From Chitinophaga sp. Ak27 (GTDB taxonomy: Bacteria; Bacteroidota; Bacteroidia; Chitinophagales; Chitinophagaceae), in assembly GCF_012726295.1 (NCBI RefSeq), contig NZ_JABAOB010000006.1, positions 479,829-543,828 on the forward strand: a DNA stretch of 64,000 nt, in the 5' to 3' direction. Made by a program: the position numbers and the translations under genes. Each line of letters opens with the position of its first letter. Positions within the stretch are counted from its first letter, which is position 1. The notes under the pieces are model-generated. The model ran no database searches and was not told the origin of the DNA. It worked only from the letters and a program-made list of their open reading frames with translations. Positions 17,116-25,706 of this stretch are shown one piece after another.

Positions 17116-17877
17116 ATGAAAGTCACATTTTTAGGTACCGGTACATCGCAGGGAGTTCCCGTAATAGCTTGTGGTTGCGAAGTGTGTGCTTCTATTGATA
17201 AAAAAGACAAACGTTTACGGAGCAGTATACTGATTACCGCTCCGGCTGGAAATATTGTAGTGGATACTACGCCTGATTTCCGCTACCAGATGCTGCGGGA
17301 AAAGGTAGGGCACCTGGAAGCGGTGCTGATCACCCATTCACATAAAGATCATATTGCAGGCATGGATGATATCCGTGCCTTTAATTATTTTCAGAGAAGC
17401 GCTATCAACATATACGCTACAGAATTTAGCCAAACCGTGATCAAGCGAGAGTTTGCCTATGCCTTTTCCGATTTTAAATACCCCGGTATCCCCGAAATCA
17501 ATTTACGGAACATTCCTGGCGAGTCCTTTGATATCAATGGATTGCCCGTAACGCCTATACAGGTGATGCACCACAAGATGCCGGTGATGGGCTTCCGCGT
17601 ACATGATTTCACCTATATTACCGATGCTAACTATATTGCACCGGAGGAAAAGGACAAGATAAGAGGGTCGAAAATACTGGTGCTGAACGCTCTCCGTAAG
17701 GAAAAGCATATCTCCCATTTCACCCTGGACGAAGCCATTGAGCTAGGACGGGAATTGGAAATTCCACAGGTGTATTTTACCCATATCAGCCACCAGCTGG
17801 GTTTACACGAGGAAGTGTCGAAAGAACTGCCTGCCGGGATGGCCCTGGCCTACGACGGATTAAGCCTGGAAATTTAG
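17116..17877 (+). CDS. PhnP-like metallo-beta-lactamase fold phosphodiesterase
   Basis: A 253-residue MBL-fold hydrolase. The start TFLGTGTSQGVPVIACGCEVC contains the cysteine pair seen in PhnP-type enzymes, and the metal motif is THSHKDHIAGMDDI with later ligands in YITDANYI and YFTHISHQLG. PhnP hydrolyses cyclic phosphodiesters. In Bacteroidota this group is usually outside phosphonate operons, so a phosphodiesterase activity is likely but the substrate is open. Confidence 0.85.
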   Translation: MKVTFLGTGTSQGVPVIACGCEVCASIDKKDKRLRSSILITAPAGNIVVDTTPDFRYQMLREKVGHLEAVLITHSHKDHIAGMDDIRAFNYFQRSAINIYATEFSQTVIKREFAYAFSDFKYPGIPEINLRNIPGESFDINGLPVTPIQVMHHKMPVMGFRVHDFTYITDANYIAPEEKDKIRGSKILVLNALRKEKHISHFTLDEAIELGRELEIPQVYFTHISHQLGLHEEVSKELPAGMALAYDGLSLEI

Positions 17878-17948
17878 TGTCGTTTTATTTCTGTTAACAT
17901 ACCAAGTACCGCAATAGACTAGCTTTGGAGCCAAATTGTTGTTGACCC

Positions 17949-18911
17949 ATGTGGAAAACGGTTGTACGTGAATACCTGCGCTTTTCCAGGAAAGAGCGCG
18001 CTGGCATAACGCTGCTGGTGGCAGCTATGTTGCTTACCTGTTATACCCCCGACCTGCTTTTTTATTTCCGGCGTGTGCCCGTTACCGATAGTACTGAGCT
18101 GAAAGCAGCCATCCAATATTTTGAGGCGTTGGAGGCAGATACAGTGTCTGCCGTACCTGCGTTGGAAAAGGTTTCGCCCGATAAGCCATTATTTTATTTC
18201 GATCCCAATACCCTGTCAGTAGCAGGCTGGCAGCAGTTGGGGCTTAGCGAGCGTACGGCCCTTACTGTCACGAAATATGTAGCGCATGGCGGGCATTTCC
18301 GGGAGCCGGCCGACCTGCAGAAAATCTATGGCCTGCCACCAGCATTATATGCCCGCCTGCAGCCCTGGGTACGTATTGTAAAAAATAACAGCCCGAAGAA
18401 AATACAGGGGGAGAAGGAAACTGTAACAGGGTTCCGGAAGGAGCAGTCGGGATATCGTGGCTGGCAAAAAGATACTACGTTTAGGCATTATAGTAAGAAA
18501 ACGCCGCCGGAGATAATTGATATTAATACCGCAGATTCGGCGGTCTGGCAAACTTTACCGGGGATAGGACCGGGGTTTTCCCGTAGGATTGTTGCCTTCC
18601 GGGACCGGTTGGGAGGCTTTTATGCAGTAGAGCAGGTAGCTGAATGTTATGGATTACCTGACTCAACATTTCAAAAAATTCAACCTTTTTTGAAGATCGG
18701 TAGCAGTTCTCTAAAAAAAATAGACCTCAACCTCACAGATGAAAAATCTTTGGCAGCTCACCCATACATACGCTACAAACTGGCCCACTTAATTGTGCAG
18801 TACCGCACTACCCACGCGGGTTTCAGGGAGGTATCGGAGCTTCGCAGCCTGCCGTTGGTGGATGACGTTATTTATCGTAAAATTGAGCATTACATAGACA
18901 TCAAACATTAA
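17949..18911 (+). CDS. Helix-hairpin-helix protein (ComEA-like repeats)
   Basis: A 320-residue protein with an N-terminal membrane anchor (LLVAAMLLTCYTPDLLFYF, about residues 20-38) and three helix-hairpin-helix modules: FDPNTLSVAGWQQLGLSERT, IDINTADSAVWQTLPGIGPG and IDLNLTDEKSLAAHPYIR. This is the DNA-binding fold of ComEA. The anchor plus repeats suggests a periplasmic DNA-binding protein, possibly for DNA uptake, though some Bacteroidota HhH proteins have no known role. The next gene starts 12 bases after. Confidence 0.85.
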   Translation: MWKTVVREYLRFSRKERAGITLLVAAMLLTCYTPDLLFYFRRVPVTDSTELKAAIQYFEALEADTVSAVPALEKVSPDKPLFYFDPNTLSVAGWQQLGLSERTALTVTKYVAHGGHFREPADLQKIYGLPPALYARLQPWVRIVKNNSPKKIQGEKETVTGFRKEQSGYRGWQKDTTFRHYSKKTPPEIIDINTADSAVWQTLPGIGPGFSRRIVAFRDRLGGFYAVEQVAECYGLPDSTFQKIQPFLKIGSSSLKKIDLNLTDEKSLAAHPYIRYKLAHLIVQYRTTHAGFREVSELRSLPLVDDVIYRKIEHYIDIKH

Positions 18912-18923
18912 ATCCACGCGTTT

Positions 18924-20063
18924 ATGAACTTTGAGCCTACGGAAATGCAACAACAGATTGCACAAATGATCCGGGATTTCGGAAAGACAAACATTCAGCC
19001 ACACGTGATGGAATGGGATGAGCGACAGGAGTTCCCGGTAAAAGTACTGAAGCAGTTGGGAGAGCTGGGCCTGATGGGGGTTTTGGTACCACAGGAATAT
19101 GGTGGCAGTGGATTGGGATACCTGGAGTATGTAACAGTTATTAGTGAGATATCCCGCATTTGCGGTGCTATCGGCCTAAGCGTGGCTGCGCATAATTCTT
19201 TGTGTACCGGTCACACCCTGAAGTTTGGCAATGAAGTCCAGAAACAGCGGTATTTGCCTAAGCTGGCCAGCGGAGAATGGATCGGCGCGTGGGGCTTAAC
19301 GGAGCCTAATACCGGCTCCGACGCCATGAATATGAAATGTGTAGCCAAAAAAGAGGGGAATGAATGGGTGATCAACGGTACCAAATGCTGGATTACCCAT
19401 GGCAAAAGCTGTGATATGGCAGTAGTGATTGCCCGTACCGGCGATATACGCGATAGTCACGGTATGAGTGCTTTTGTGGTAGAAAAAGGAACTCCAGGTT
19501 TCAGCGGAGGAAAGAAAGAAAATAAACTAGGCATGCGGGCTTCCGAAACTGCAGAAATGATATTTGATAATTGCCGTATTCCCGCCGAAAACATGCTGGG
19601 AGAGGAGGGCGATGGCTTTATTCAGTCTATGAAGGTGCTGGACGGTGGCCGTATTTCTATCGCAGCGTTATCACTTGGCATTGCCAAAGGCGCTATGGAT
19701 GCTGCTATCAAATACTCCAAGGAAAGGCACCAGTTTGATCAGCCCATCTCCAATTTCCAGGGCATTTCCTTTAAACTGGCAGATATGGCCACAGAAGTTG
19801 CCGCTGCGGAGTTATTAACTATGCAGGCCGCCGATATGAAAAACCGGAAGGTAAAAATGACGCAGCAAGCCGCCATGGCAAAGTATTACGCTTCTGAGGT
19901 GGCGGTAAAAGTAGCGAATGATGCCGTACAAATCTTTGGTGGATATGGCTATACAAAGGATTTTCCGGTGGAAAAATTTTATCGTGATGCAAAATTATGC
20001 ACCATCGGAGAGGGTACTTCCGAGATTCAAAAGATCGTTATTGCCCGGGAAGCACTAAGATAG
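18924..20063 (+). CDS. Acyl-CoA dehydrogenase
   Basis: A 379-residue FAD-dependent enzyme oxidising acyl-CoA to trans-2-enoyl-CoA. It has the FAD and substrate motif WGLTEPNTGSDA, the segment KCWITHGKSCDMAVVIA, and the C-terminal FAD signature QIFGGYGYTKDFPVEKFYRD. The catalytic-glutamate motif is TIGEGTSEIQK, at the usual position for short/medium-chain type enzymes. No electron-transfer flavoprotein genes are adjacent. It directly follows the HhH gene, apparently by chance. Confidence 0.95.
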   Translation: MNFEPTEMQQQIAQMIRDFGKTNIQPHVMEWDERQEFPVKVLKQLGELGLMGVLVPQEYGGSGLGYLEYVTVISEISRICGAIGLSVAAHNSLCTGHTLKFGNEVQKQRYLPKLASGEWIGAWGLTEPNTGSDAMNMKCVAKKEGNEWVINGTKCWITHGKSCDMAVVIARTGDIRDSHGMSAFVVEKGTPGFSGGKKENKLGMRASETAEMIFDNCRIPAENMLGEEGDGFIQSMKVLDGGRISIAALSLGIAKGAMDAAIKYSKERHQFDQPISNFQGISFKLADMATEVAAAELLTMQAADMKNRKVKMTQQAAMAKYYASEVAVKVANDAVQIFGGYGYTKDFPVEKFYRDAKLCTIGEGTSEIQKIVIAREALR

Positions 20064-20188
20064 AATAACGATTTTGCAATTGATTTTGATAAGCTTGAAG
20101 AGATATAATTTTTTTAATTTAAAAAAAGGCCATTTATAAGCCGTTCATCATTTTTTTAAAATAATTTGATATTAACCCTTTAGTGTTA

Positions 20189-20218
20189 TTGAATATTGCA
20201 AAAGGAACGTTAAATTTG
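20189..20218 (+). promoter_or_regulatory. Bacteroidota-type promoter of the short-RNA candidate
   Basis: TTG at 20189-20191 and, after 19 bases, TAAATTTG at 20211-20218, a full match to TAnnTTTG. Transcription would start near 20225. Confidence 0.6.
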
Positions 20219-20224
20219 GGTTAA

Positions 20225-20328
20225 TTCATCACTCTTTACCGTTTATCAACCTTAACACACAAAATCAAGAAAGATTTGAAACACTTTTACGCAATGAGAA
20301 GCACCCTGTAATATGGGTGCTTTTCTAT
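20225..20328 (+). ncRNA. Candidate short RNA ending in a hairpin
   Basis: About 100 bases lie between the promoter and a strong hairpin. The stem GAGAAGCACCC (20296-20306) pairs with GGGTGCTTTTC (20315-20325), with one G-U pair and an 8-base loop. The hairpin arm itself ends in the T run. A tiny frame (MRSTL) starts at 20294 but overlaps the stem, so it is not convincing. Alternatively the hairpin simply terminates read-through from the acyl-CoA dehydrogenase gene, 230 bases upstream. Confidence 0.35.
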
Positions 20329-20487
20329 ACCGGGTCTGGCCGGTTTATCCCGTATAAAGATGCTTAGTAAAAGATGTAGACCTGTAATCCACGTTATGAT
20401 TTTGTTCATAATTCAGTACTACTACTGAGCCTCATGATATTTATCCCTATTACTTTTGTCCCTCACTTATTGTTAATTCTTTTTGTT

Positions 20488-21363
20488 ATGTTCTCCAAAA
20501 TCTTAAAATGGGCCGCCATTGCTGGGCTGGCGCTATTGTTGGTATTATTGCTTTCATTCGGCATTTTTTCTTTTCTTTTTCATCAGCATGCAAACCGGCA
20601 GTATGCAGTGCAGGTAAGGGATATCCCGGTTCCAGATGATTCTGCCACTATTGCCGCGGGCCGCCACTTGTATGAAATCAAGGGCTGTGGCGAATGTCAT
20701 GGCGCCAACCTGGGAGGAAAGATGTTTGTGAACGATCCGCCTATCGGGCGTTTCTCGGGGCCTAACCTTACCCGTGGAAAAGGCGGCCTGCCGGCAAGCT
20801 TTGATAACAGGGCCTGGCTAAAGGCTATGCGGCATGGTTTAAATGCCGAAAATAAGCCGTTATTACTGATGCCTTCCCAGGAGTTCACCTTGATGGATGA
20901 TCACGATATGGCGGCTATAATTGCGTTTTGTAAGGCACAGCCTCCGGTGGATGTGCCTACCCAACGTGTACAGGTGGGTGCTTTAGGTAAGATTTTATCC
21001 GTGGCCGGGAAAATCCCCATGTTTCCGGCCGAGTTGATAGATCATTCCCGTCAGCAACCGCAAAAGGTAGCCAAGGCAGCTACCGTGGATTATGGCAGGT
21101 ATTTATCGGCCTCCTGCCAGGGCTGTCACCGCCCTACGCTCACAGGAGGAGATAATCCTGTACCCGGTGGCGCCCCGGTGGCCAATATTACCGCTACCGG
21201 TAATGTGGGAAAATGGTCTAAAGAAGATTTTATCGCCGCATTACGCACTGGAAAAACGCCGGAAGGTAAACAGTTGAAGGTAAGTGATATGCCCTGGAAT
21301 ATGACGGCGCAGTACACCGATGATGAGCTGACAGCGCTTTATCTTTATCTGAGAAGTATCTAA
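20488..21363 (+). CDS. Diheme cytochrome c, membrane-anchored
   Basis: A protein of 291 residues from the ATG at 20488. It has an N-terminal membrane segment (IAGLALLLVLLLSFGIFSFL) followed by a periplasmic region with two heme c motifs, CGECH (in EIKGCGECHGANL) and CQGCH (in SASCQGCHRPTL), each in a cytochrome c fold, with probable axial methionines in ALMPSQEF-like and DMPWNM segments. It may accept or donate electrons at the inner membrane; the partner is unknown. An earlier ATG at 20434 would add 18 residues, but the anchor is complete from 20488. Confidence 0.88.
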   Translation: MFSKILKWAAIAGLALLLVLLLSFGIFSFLFHQHANRQYAVQVRDIPVPDDSATIAAGRHLYEIKGCGECHGANLGGKMFVNDPPIGRFSGPNLTRGKGGLPASFDNRAWLKAMRHGLNAENKPLLLMPSQEFTLMDDHDMAAIIAFCKAQPPVDVPTQRVQVGALGKILSVAGKIPMFPAELIDHSRQQPQKVAKAATVDYGRYLSASCQGCHRPTLTGGDNPVPGGAPVANITATGNVGKWSKEDFIAALRTGKTPEGKQLKVSDMPWNMTAQYTDDELTALYLYLRSI

Positions 21364-21370
21364 AAACGAG

Positions 21371-21410
21371 AAAGGGCTTTTCTGGTAGGCCACTACCGGA
21401 AAAGCCCTTT
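21371..21410. terminator. Bidirectional terminator between convergent genes
   Basis: AAAGGGCTTTTCTGGTAG (21371-21388) pairs with CTACCGGAAAAGCCCTTT (21393-21410), 18 pairs including one wobble, with A and T runs at the ends. It lies between the cytochrome gene and the small helical-protein gene. Confidence 0.85.
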
Positions 21411-21427
21411 TTATAAGCAGGGACAGC

Positions 21428-21712
21428 CTACTTTTTATCTTTGAAGAAGTCAGACACTTTTTCCTTTGCCTCTTCCGCCCAATCCTCCGCCTTGTCTTTC
21501 ACATCTTCCAGGAAATCGCTCGCCTGGTCCATCAGGCCGGGCTTCTTGTCTTCTGCTTTTCCTGACATTCCTGCAAACCAGTTATCAACAGTACCTGCGA
21601 TAAACGGTGGTAATTTTCCCTTCACATATTCTTTTATCACGTCTATGGACTGTACCGCCTGTTCGGGCGTAAGTCCGGCTTTTTCCTGCAATTGCTGAAT
21701 GAGTTCCTGCAT
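21428..21712 (-). CDS. Small acidic helical protein of unknown function
   Basis: A 94-residue protein with no signal peptide. The first half (MQELIQQLQEKAGLTPEQAV, then SIDVIKEYVKGKLPPFIAGT) looks like a small helical domain found in several Bacteroidota proteins. The second half is charged and amphipathic (FLEDVKDKAEDWAEEAKEKV), reminiscent of stress-linked YtxH- or CsbD-type helices. No function is assigned. It lies 57 bases downstream of clpX on the same strand. Confidence 0.7.
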   Translation of the reverse strand: MQELIQQLQEKAGLTPEQAVQSIDVIKEYVKGKLPPFIAGTVDNWFAGMSGKAEDKKPGLMDQASDFLEDVKDKAEDWAEEAKEKVSDFFKDKK

Positions 21713-21769
21713 AAAATGCGTGTTTTATGGTTAGCAATAGTTTGGCAATTTCCGGATATCTGAAAAAGA

Positions 21770-23017
21770 TCAGGCTACTTTCAGTTTTACGAGGGTAGAC
21801 TGCTCCAGCTTAGACTGTGCATATTCCCGGGTAAGGTGGAAAGTAGTTTCATTAGCGGAAGGCAGTTCGTACATGGCATCGCTCAGCACCACCTCGCAGA
21901 TGGAGCGTAATCCGCGTGCACCGAGTTTGTATTCCATGGCTTTGTCTACGATATACTCTACCGCTTCTTCTTCTACCTGTAAATCGATGTTTTCAACTTT
22001 GAAAAGCTTCTTGTATTGTTTTACCAGTGCATTTTTAGGCTCTGTTAAGATAGCTTTCAATGTGTCTCTGTCGAGAGAATTCAGGTAAGTCACTACCGGC
22101 AAACGTCCCAGTAACTCAGGGATCAGGCCAAAGGATTTCAGGTCTTGCGAATTGATATAGCGCAGGATTTGTTTCCTGTTTTCTTCTTCTCTTTCCTTGT
22201 TAACGGTGAAGCCGATAGAATGTGTTTGTATTCTTCTGCTGATAATTTTTTCAATGCCGTCAAATGCGCCACCGCAGATGAAGAGAATGTTTTGTGTATT
22301 TAATTTTATCAGCTTTTGTTCCGGGTGTTTACGACCGCCCTGTGGAGGTACCAGTACCTCGGTGCCTTCCAGCAGTTTGAGGAGGCCCTGTTGTACGCCT
22401 TCTCCGCTCACATCGCGGGTGATGGACGGGTTATCGCTTTTACGGGCAATCTTATCGATTTCATCGATGTATACGATACCGCGTTCGGCTGCTTCCACAT
22501 CGTAGTTACATACCTGGAGGAGGCGGCTGAGGATACTTTCCACGTCTTCGCCCACATAACCTGCTTCGGTGAATACAGTAGCATCTACGATGGCAAAAGG
22601 AACGTTCAGTTGTTTGGCGATGGATTTTGCCAGCAATGTTTTACCGGTACCGGTTTCACCCACCATGATGATATTGGATTTTTCAATTTCCACCTCATCG
22701 TCACCTATCTGCTGATTGAGTCTTTTATAGTGGTTATATACGGCTACTGCCAGTATTTTCTTGGCATCGTCCTGTCCGATTACGTATTCGTCCAGGAATC
22801 TTTTCATGTCTATGGGTTTAGACACTTTTGGAGTAAAATGGGGCGCTACGCTGGTCGCAGCGGTCTTTTTGCCCGGAGTGAATAATTCCTGGTCAATTAT
22901 TTCCTGTGCGTTGGCGACACAATTTTCGCAGATATGACCTTCTGCGCCGGCGATCAGTATCTGCACTTCTTCCTTGGGACGGCTGCAAAAGGAGCAACGG
23001 ATTTTTGATTCTTTCAT
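21770..23017 (-). CDS. clpX: ClpX, ATP-binding subunit of the ClpXP protease
   Basis: A 415-residue AAA+ unfoldase that delivers substrates to ClpP. The N-terminal zinc domain has cysteines 8, 11, 30 and 33 (RCSFCSRP and HICENC). Walker A is VGETGTGKT, Walker B IVYIDEIDKI, and the pore and sensor motifs follow, with the RSIVEVV-like LGARGLRSICE at the C-terminal domain. ClpP lies upstream in the same direction across a 223-base gap that holds inverted-repeat copy 3 and a promoter candidate. Confidence 0.98.
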   Translation of the reverse strand: MKESKIRCSFCSRPKEEVQILIAGAEGHICENCVANAQEIIDQELFTPGKKTAATSVAPHFTPKVSKPIDMKRFLDEYVIGQDDAKKILAVAVYNHYKRLNQQIGDDEVEIEKSNIIMVGETGTGKTLLAKSIAKQLNVPFAIVDATVFTEAGYVGEDVESILSRLLQVCNYDVEAAERGIVYIDEIDKIARKSDNPSITRDVSGEGVQQGLLKLLEGTEVLVPPQGGRKHPEQKLIKLNTQNILFICGGAFDGIEKIISRRIQTHSIGFTVNKEREEENRKQILRYINSQDLKSFGLIPELLGRLPVVTYLNSLDRDTLKAILTEPKNALVKQYKKLFKVENIDLQVEEEAVEYIVDKAMEYKLGARGLRSICEVVLSDAMYELPSANETTFHLTREYAQSKLEQSTLVKLKVA

Positions 23018-23076
23018 TTCGGAATAGATTATTTTTCTACGAAACTATCATTGTCTGCATTGGCATTGCAGGGTTA

Positions 23077-23107
23077 CAAATTTACACTAAATAGCCGAAA
23101 GCGGAAA
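23077..23107 (-). promoter_or_regulatory. Candidate clpX promoter
   Basis: Read on the minus strand: TAAATTTG (23084-23077) is a full match to the -7 element, with TTTC (23107-23104) 19 bases upstream in place of TTTG. It would give clpX its own transcript with a leader of about 50 bases, and it abuts inverted-repeat copy 3. Confidence 0.5.
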
Positions 23108-23115
23108 GTATCGTC

Positions 23116-23217
23116 CATAAAGCTATTGTAGCGAAAAAGGATAGCGAAAACGGTAGCGAAATATATCAAAAAATCGCTATCATCCTGGCTATCCTTTTTC
23201 GCTACAATAGCTTTATG
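23116..23217. repeat. Intergenic inverted-repeat element, copy 3
   Basis: Two perfect 30-base arms (23116-23145 and 23188-23217) share the core AAAGCTATTGTAGCGAA with copy 2. The loop begins GAAAACGGTAGCGAAA and ends TCGCTATCATCCTG, giving a second inner pairing of GATAGCG with CGCTATC. It lies between clpP and clpX, both read leftward, so it could attenuate clpP read-through into clpX. Confidence 0.87.
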
Positions 23218-23240
23218 CTTTGCGCTTTATACTTTAAACT

Positions 23241-23942
23241 TTACTGTGGTGTATCCAGATTTTTCTTTGGATTTTTCTGAAGAACGTCATCAATGATGCC
23301 GTATTCTTTCGCTTCATCCGCAGTCATCCAATAGTCACGATCGGAATCTTTTTCCACTTTTTTTACGGGTTGTCCGCAGTGGCCGGCAATGATTTCGTTC
23401 AGCTCTTTCTTCAGCTTTACGAACTCACGCGCAGTGATTTCGATATCTGAAGTCTGGCCTTCCGCACCGCCGTGAGGCTGGTGGATCATTACGCGGGCAT
23501 GTTTCAGCGCAGTACGTTTTCCTTTAGCGCCGGCTACCAGTAATACAGCGCCGAAAGAGGCCGCCATACCGGTACAAATAGTAGCGATATCAGGAGAAAC
23601 TACCTGCATGGTATCATAAATACCCAGGCCTGCATACACACTACCACCAGGGCTGTTGATGTACATCTGGATATCACGGTTACGGTCGGCAGACTCCAGG
23701 AATAACAACTGTGCAGTAATTACGTTTGCTACATAGTCGTTTACCGGGTCGCCCAGGAAAATAATACGATCAGCCATCAACCTGGAGAAAACGTCCATCT
23801 GTTGCATGTTTAACTGACGCTCTTCAAGGATATAAGGAGTCAGGCTGTTTAACTGGTGGCTTTTAGCGTAACTATCTACTACCAGGCTGCTGATTCCACG
23901 ATGCTGGATGGCATATTTTCTGAATTCGTTATTAATGTTCAT
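23241..23942 (-). CDS. clpP: ClpP, proteolytic subunit of ClpXP
   Basis: Serine protease of 233 residues from the ATG at 23942 (a frame extends to 23972, but MNINNEFRKYAIQHRG is the natural start). The catalytic serine is in GMAASFGAVLL, the histidine in MIHQPHGG and the aspartate in the downstream ...DSDRDYWMTADEAKEYG region. It forms the chamber fed by ClpX. The start overlaps the tig stop by 11 bases, so translation is probably coupled to trigger factor. Confidence 0.97.
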   Translation of the reverse strand: MNINNEFRKYAIQHRGISSLVVDSYAKSHQLNSLTPYILEERQLNMQQMDVFSRLMADRIIFLGDPVNDYVANVITAQLLFLESADRNRDIQMYINSPGGSVYAGLGIYDTMQVVSPDIATICTGMAASFGAVLLVAGAKGKRTALKHARVMIHQPHGGAEGQTSDIEITAREFVKLKKELNEIIAGHCGQPVKKVEKDSDRDYWMTADEAKEYGIIDDVLQKNPKKNLDTPQ

Positions 23943-25311
23943 GATGGTGATGTTTATGAGGTAAATTAACAAAATCTTCTGCTTTGATTTCCTCTTCTTT
24001 CACGTTCACCTTAGCTTCCGCCCAGTCAAACAACTTGGCAGTGATCATTTCACGGTAAGTCTGGTCTACGAATTTTTCATCCTGTAACAGGCGATCCAGG
24101 TAGCTGTCTAACCATTCTGCTCCATCAGCAGCGGCGCCGCCATAGTAGCCCAATACTTTTTGTTTGGCATTTTCTTTCAGGTCTTCGAAAGAAACTTCCA
24201 GTTTATTTTCTTTAACCAGTTTATCGCTGATCAGTGTCCAACGCAGTTGGTGGTCGAAACCAGGGAATTCTTTTTCTGCTTCTTCTGCGGTTTTAGGTTT
24301 TTCACCACCTACCTGCAGCCAGCGTTTGAGGAAATCCTTTGGTAAGTCAATGGGAGTTTCGTGTACCAATACTTCAAACAGGTCGTTGTGAAGGTGGTTA
24401 CGGCTTTCAGAATCCCAGTATTTACCGATTTCTTCTTTCAGTTTAGTCCGGAAAGCCTCTTCTGTGGAGATGTCTTCACCTGGATAAACTTCTTTGAAGA
24501 ATTCTTCGTTCAATTCTCTTTTTTCAATCAGACCTACCTTGGTAATAGTCAGTTTGAAATATTTTTTTGCTGCTTCCTGGTCGTTTGTTTCAAAGCCCAG
24601 ATCTTTCAGGATCCAGCCTAAGCGTTGTTCGTCGAAGGAAGTAGCCAGTTGGAATACGATGCTGTCGTCATTTTTCTTGCCCTGCAGTTCAGCCTGGATA
24701 GCAGGGGAGAAATATTTAACGAGTAAAGCGTTTTCTTTTACGATACCGCCTTCAATGACATTACCCTTTTCGTCAGACTCTTCGAATTTAACGTTAATCA
24801 CGTTATCTTCCGAAGTAATTGTTTCAGGTTCTGTAGTTTTACCACCTTTCAGCTGTAAACGCTGTACTTCATCGTTTACCATTTCATCGGTAACGGTTAC
24901 TTTATATTTAGTAAGGGTGGTTTTGTTGTTTTCCAGTGGAGTAACAGCGAAAGCAGGTTTCAGACCTACTTCAAATTCGAAGGAGTAGTCTGCCGGTGCG
25001 TTGAAGTTCAGGTCTTTAGGCTCTTTTTCCAGGGATAATGGCTGGCCAAAGATTTCCAGTTTCTCTGCCTGCACATAGCCCATTAATTCTCTTTCTACAG
25101 TTTTCAGAATTTCATCACCAAAGATAGCCTGACCGTGCATCTTCTTAACCATACCTGCAGGTACCATTCCTTTACGGAAGCCAGGTATGTTGGCGTTTTT
25201 GCTGAATTGTTTTACTGCCTTGTCAAAATTAGGAAGGTAATCTTCCTTGTTCACTTTCACAGTGATCTTATCGTTCAATAAACCAATGTTTTCTCTGGTA
25301 ACGGTTGCCAT
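23932..25311 (-). CDS. tig: Trigger factor
   Basis: Ribosome-associated chaperone of 459 residues with peptidyl-prolyl isomerase activity. The ribosome-binding loop is GFRKGMVP, in the sequence IPGFRKGMVPAGMV. A PPIase-like middle and a large helical C-terminal domain follow. The start chosen is the ATG at 25311 (MATVTRENIG); an upstream in-frame ATG at 25374 would add an unconserved 21 residues. The chain ends in a histidine-rich tail (LPHKHHHHEH), unusual for trigger factor. It leads the tig-clpP-clpX gene group. Confidence 0.96.
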   Translation of the reverse strand: MATVTRENIGLLNDKITVKVNKEDYLPNFDKAVKQFSKNANIPGFRKGMVPAGMVKKMHGQAIFGDEILKTVERELMGYVQAEKLEIFGQPLSLEKEPKDLNFNAPADYSFEFEVGLKPAFAVTPLENNKTTLTKYKVTVTDEMVNDEVQRLQLKGGKTTEPETITSEDNVINVKFEESDEKGNVIEGGIVKENALLVKYFSPAIQAELQGKKNDDSIVFQLATSFDEQRLGWILKDLGFETNDQEAAKKYFKLTITKVGLIEKRELNEEFFKEVYPGEDISTEEAFRTKLKEEIGKYWDSESRNHLHNDLFEVLVHETPIDLPKDFLKRWLQVGGEKPKTAEEAEKEFPGFDHQLRWTLISDKLVKENKLEVSFEDLKENAKQKVLGYYGGAAADGAEWLDSYLDRLLQDEKFVDQTYREMITAKLFDWAEAKVNVKEEEIKAEDFVNLPHKHHHHEH

Positions 25312-25526
25312 AATTGAATTATATAAAGTGTTCTTTAAGAAGCAATAATGATTCCTTGTTTGTTTTTCTGCCATGAAGTCACAAAGGCAAGTAGGAATGG
25401 CAGGAAATTATTTGTTATTAAAATCAGGTGAAAGTGTGTCTGAATAAGACAACAGTGACAATGAAAAGGAAGGAGAGCATAGCATTATCACATTGCCATA
25501 TTGACGCATTGCCACATAATTATAAG

Positions 25527-25608
25527 TGCGGATGAAGGGACTCGAACCCCCATGCCTCGCGGCACCAGATCCTAAGTCTGGCATGTCTACCAATTTCATC
25601 ACATCCGC
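25527..25608 (-). tRNA. tRNA-Leu (anticodon TAG)
   Basis: The minus strand gives a GCGGATG/CATCCGC acceptor stem, the anticodon arm CCAGA-CTTAGGA-TCTGG with anticodon TAG, a long variable arm (82 bases in all, as expected for a class II tRNA) and the T arm GGGGGTTCGAGTCCC(TT). The 3' CCA is not encoded. Confidence 0.96.
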
Positions 25609-25706
25609 ATTAAATAAAAGAACTCACTCATTTTTGTACTCATTCACCCCCCAAGGCTGGTGATCACACATGACAAGAGCTACCTTTTTTAGCTTAAAAA
25701 GGATTG

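Larger units (their letters stand above)
20064..20487. promoter_or_regulatory. Intergenic region with a promoter and a short independent transcript candidate
   Basis: About 420 bases without a gene. It holds the promoter at 20189-20218, a short predicted RNA and a hairpin at 20296-20325. Between that hairpin and 20487 no strong promoter for the cytochrome gene was recognised. Confidence 0.5.

Noticed and set aside
25408..25602. Open frame over tRNA-Leu on the minus strand
   Set aside because: It is a chance frame across the tRNA, whose structure is certain.
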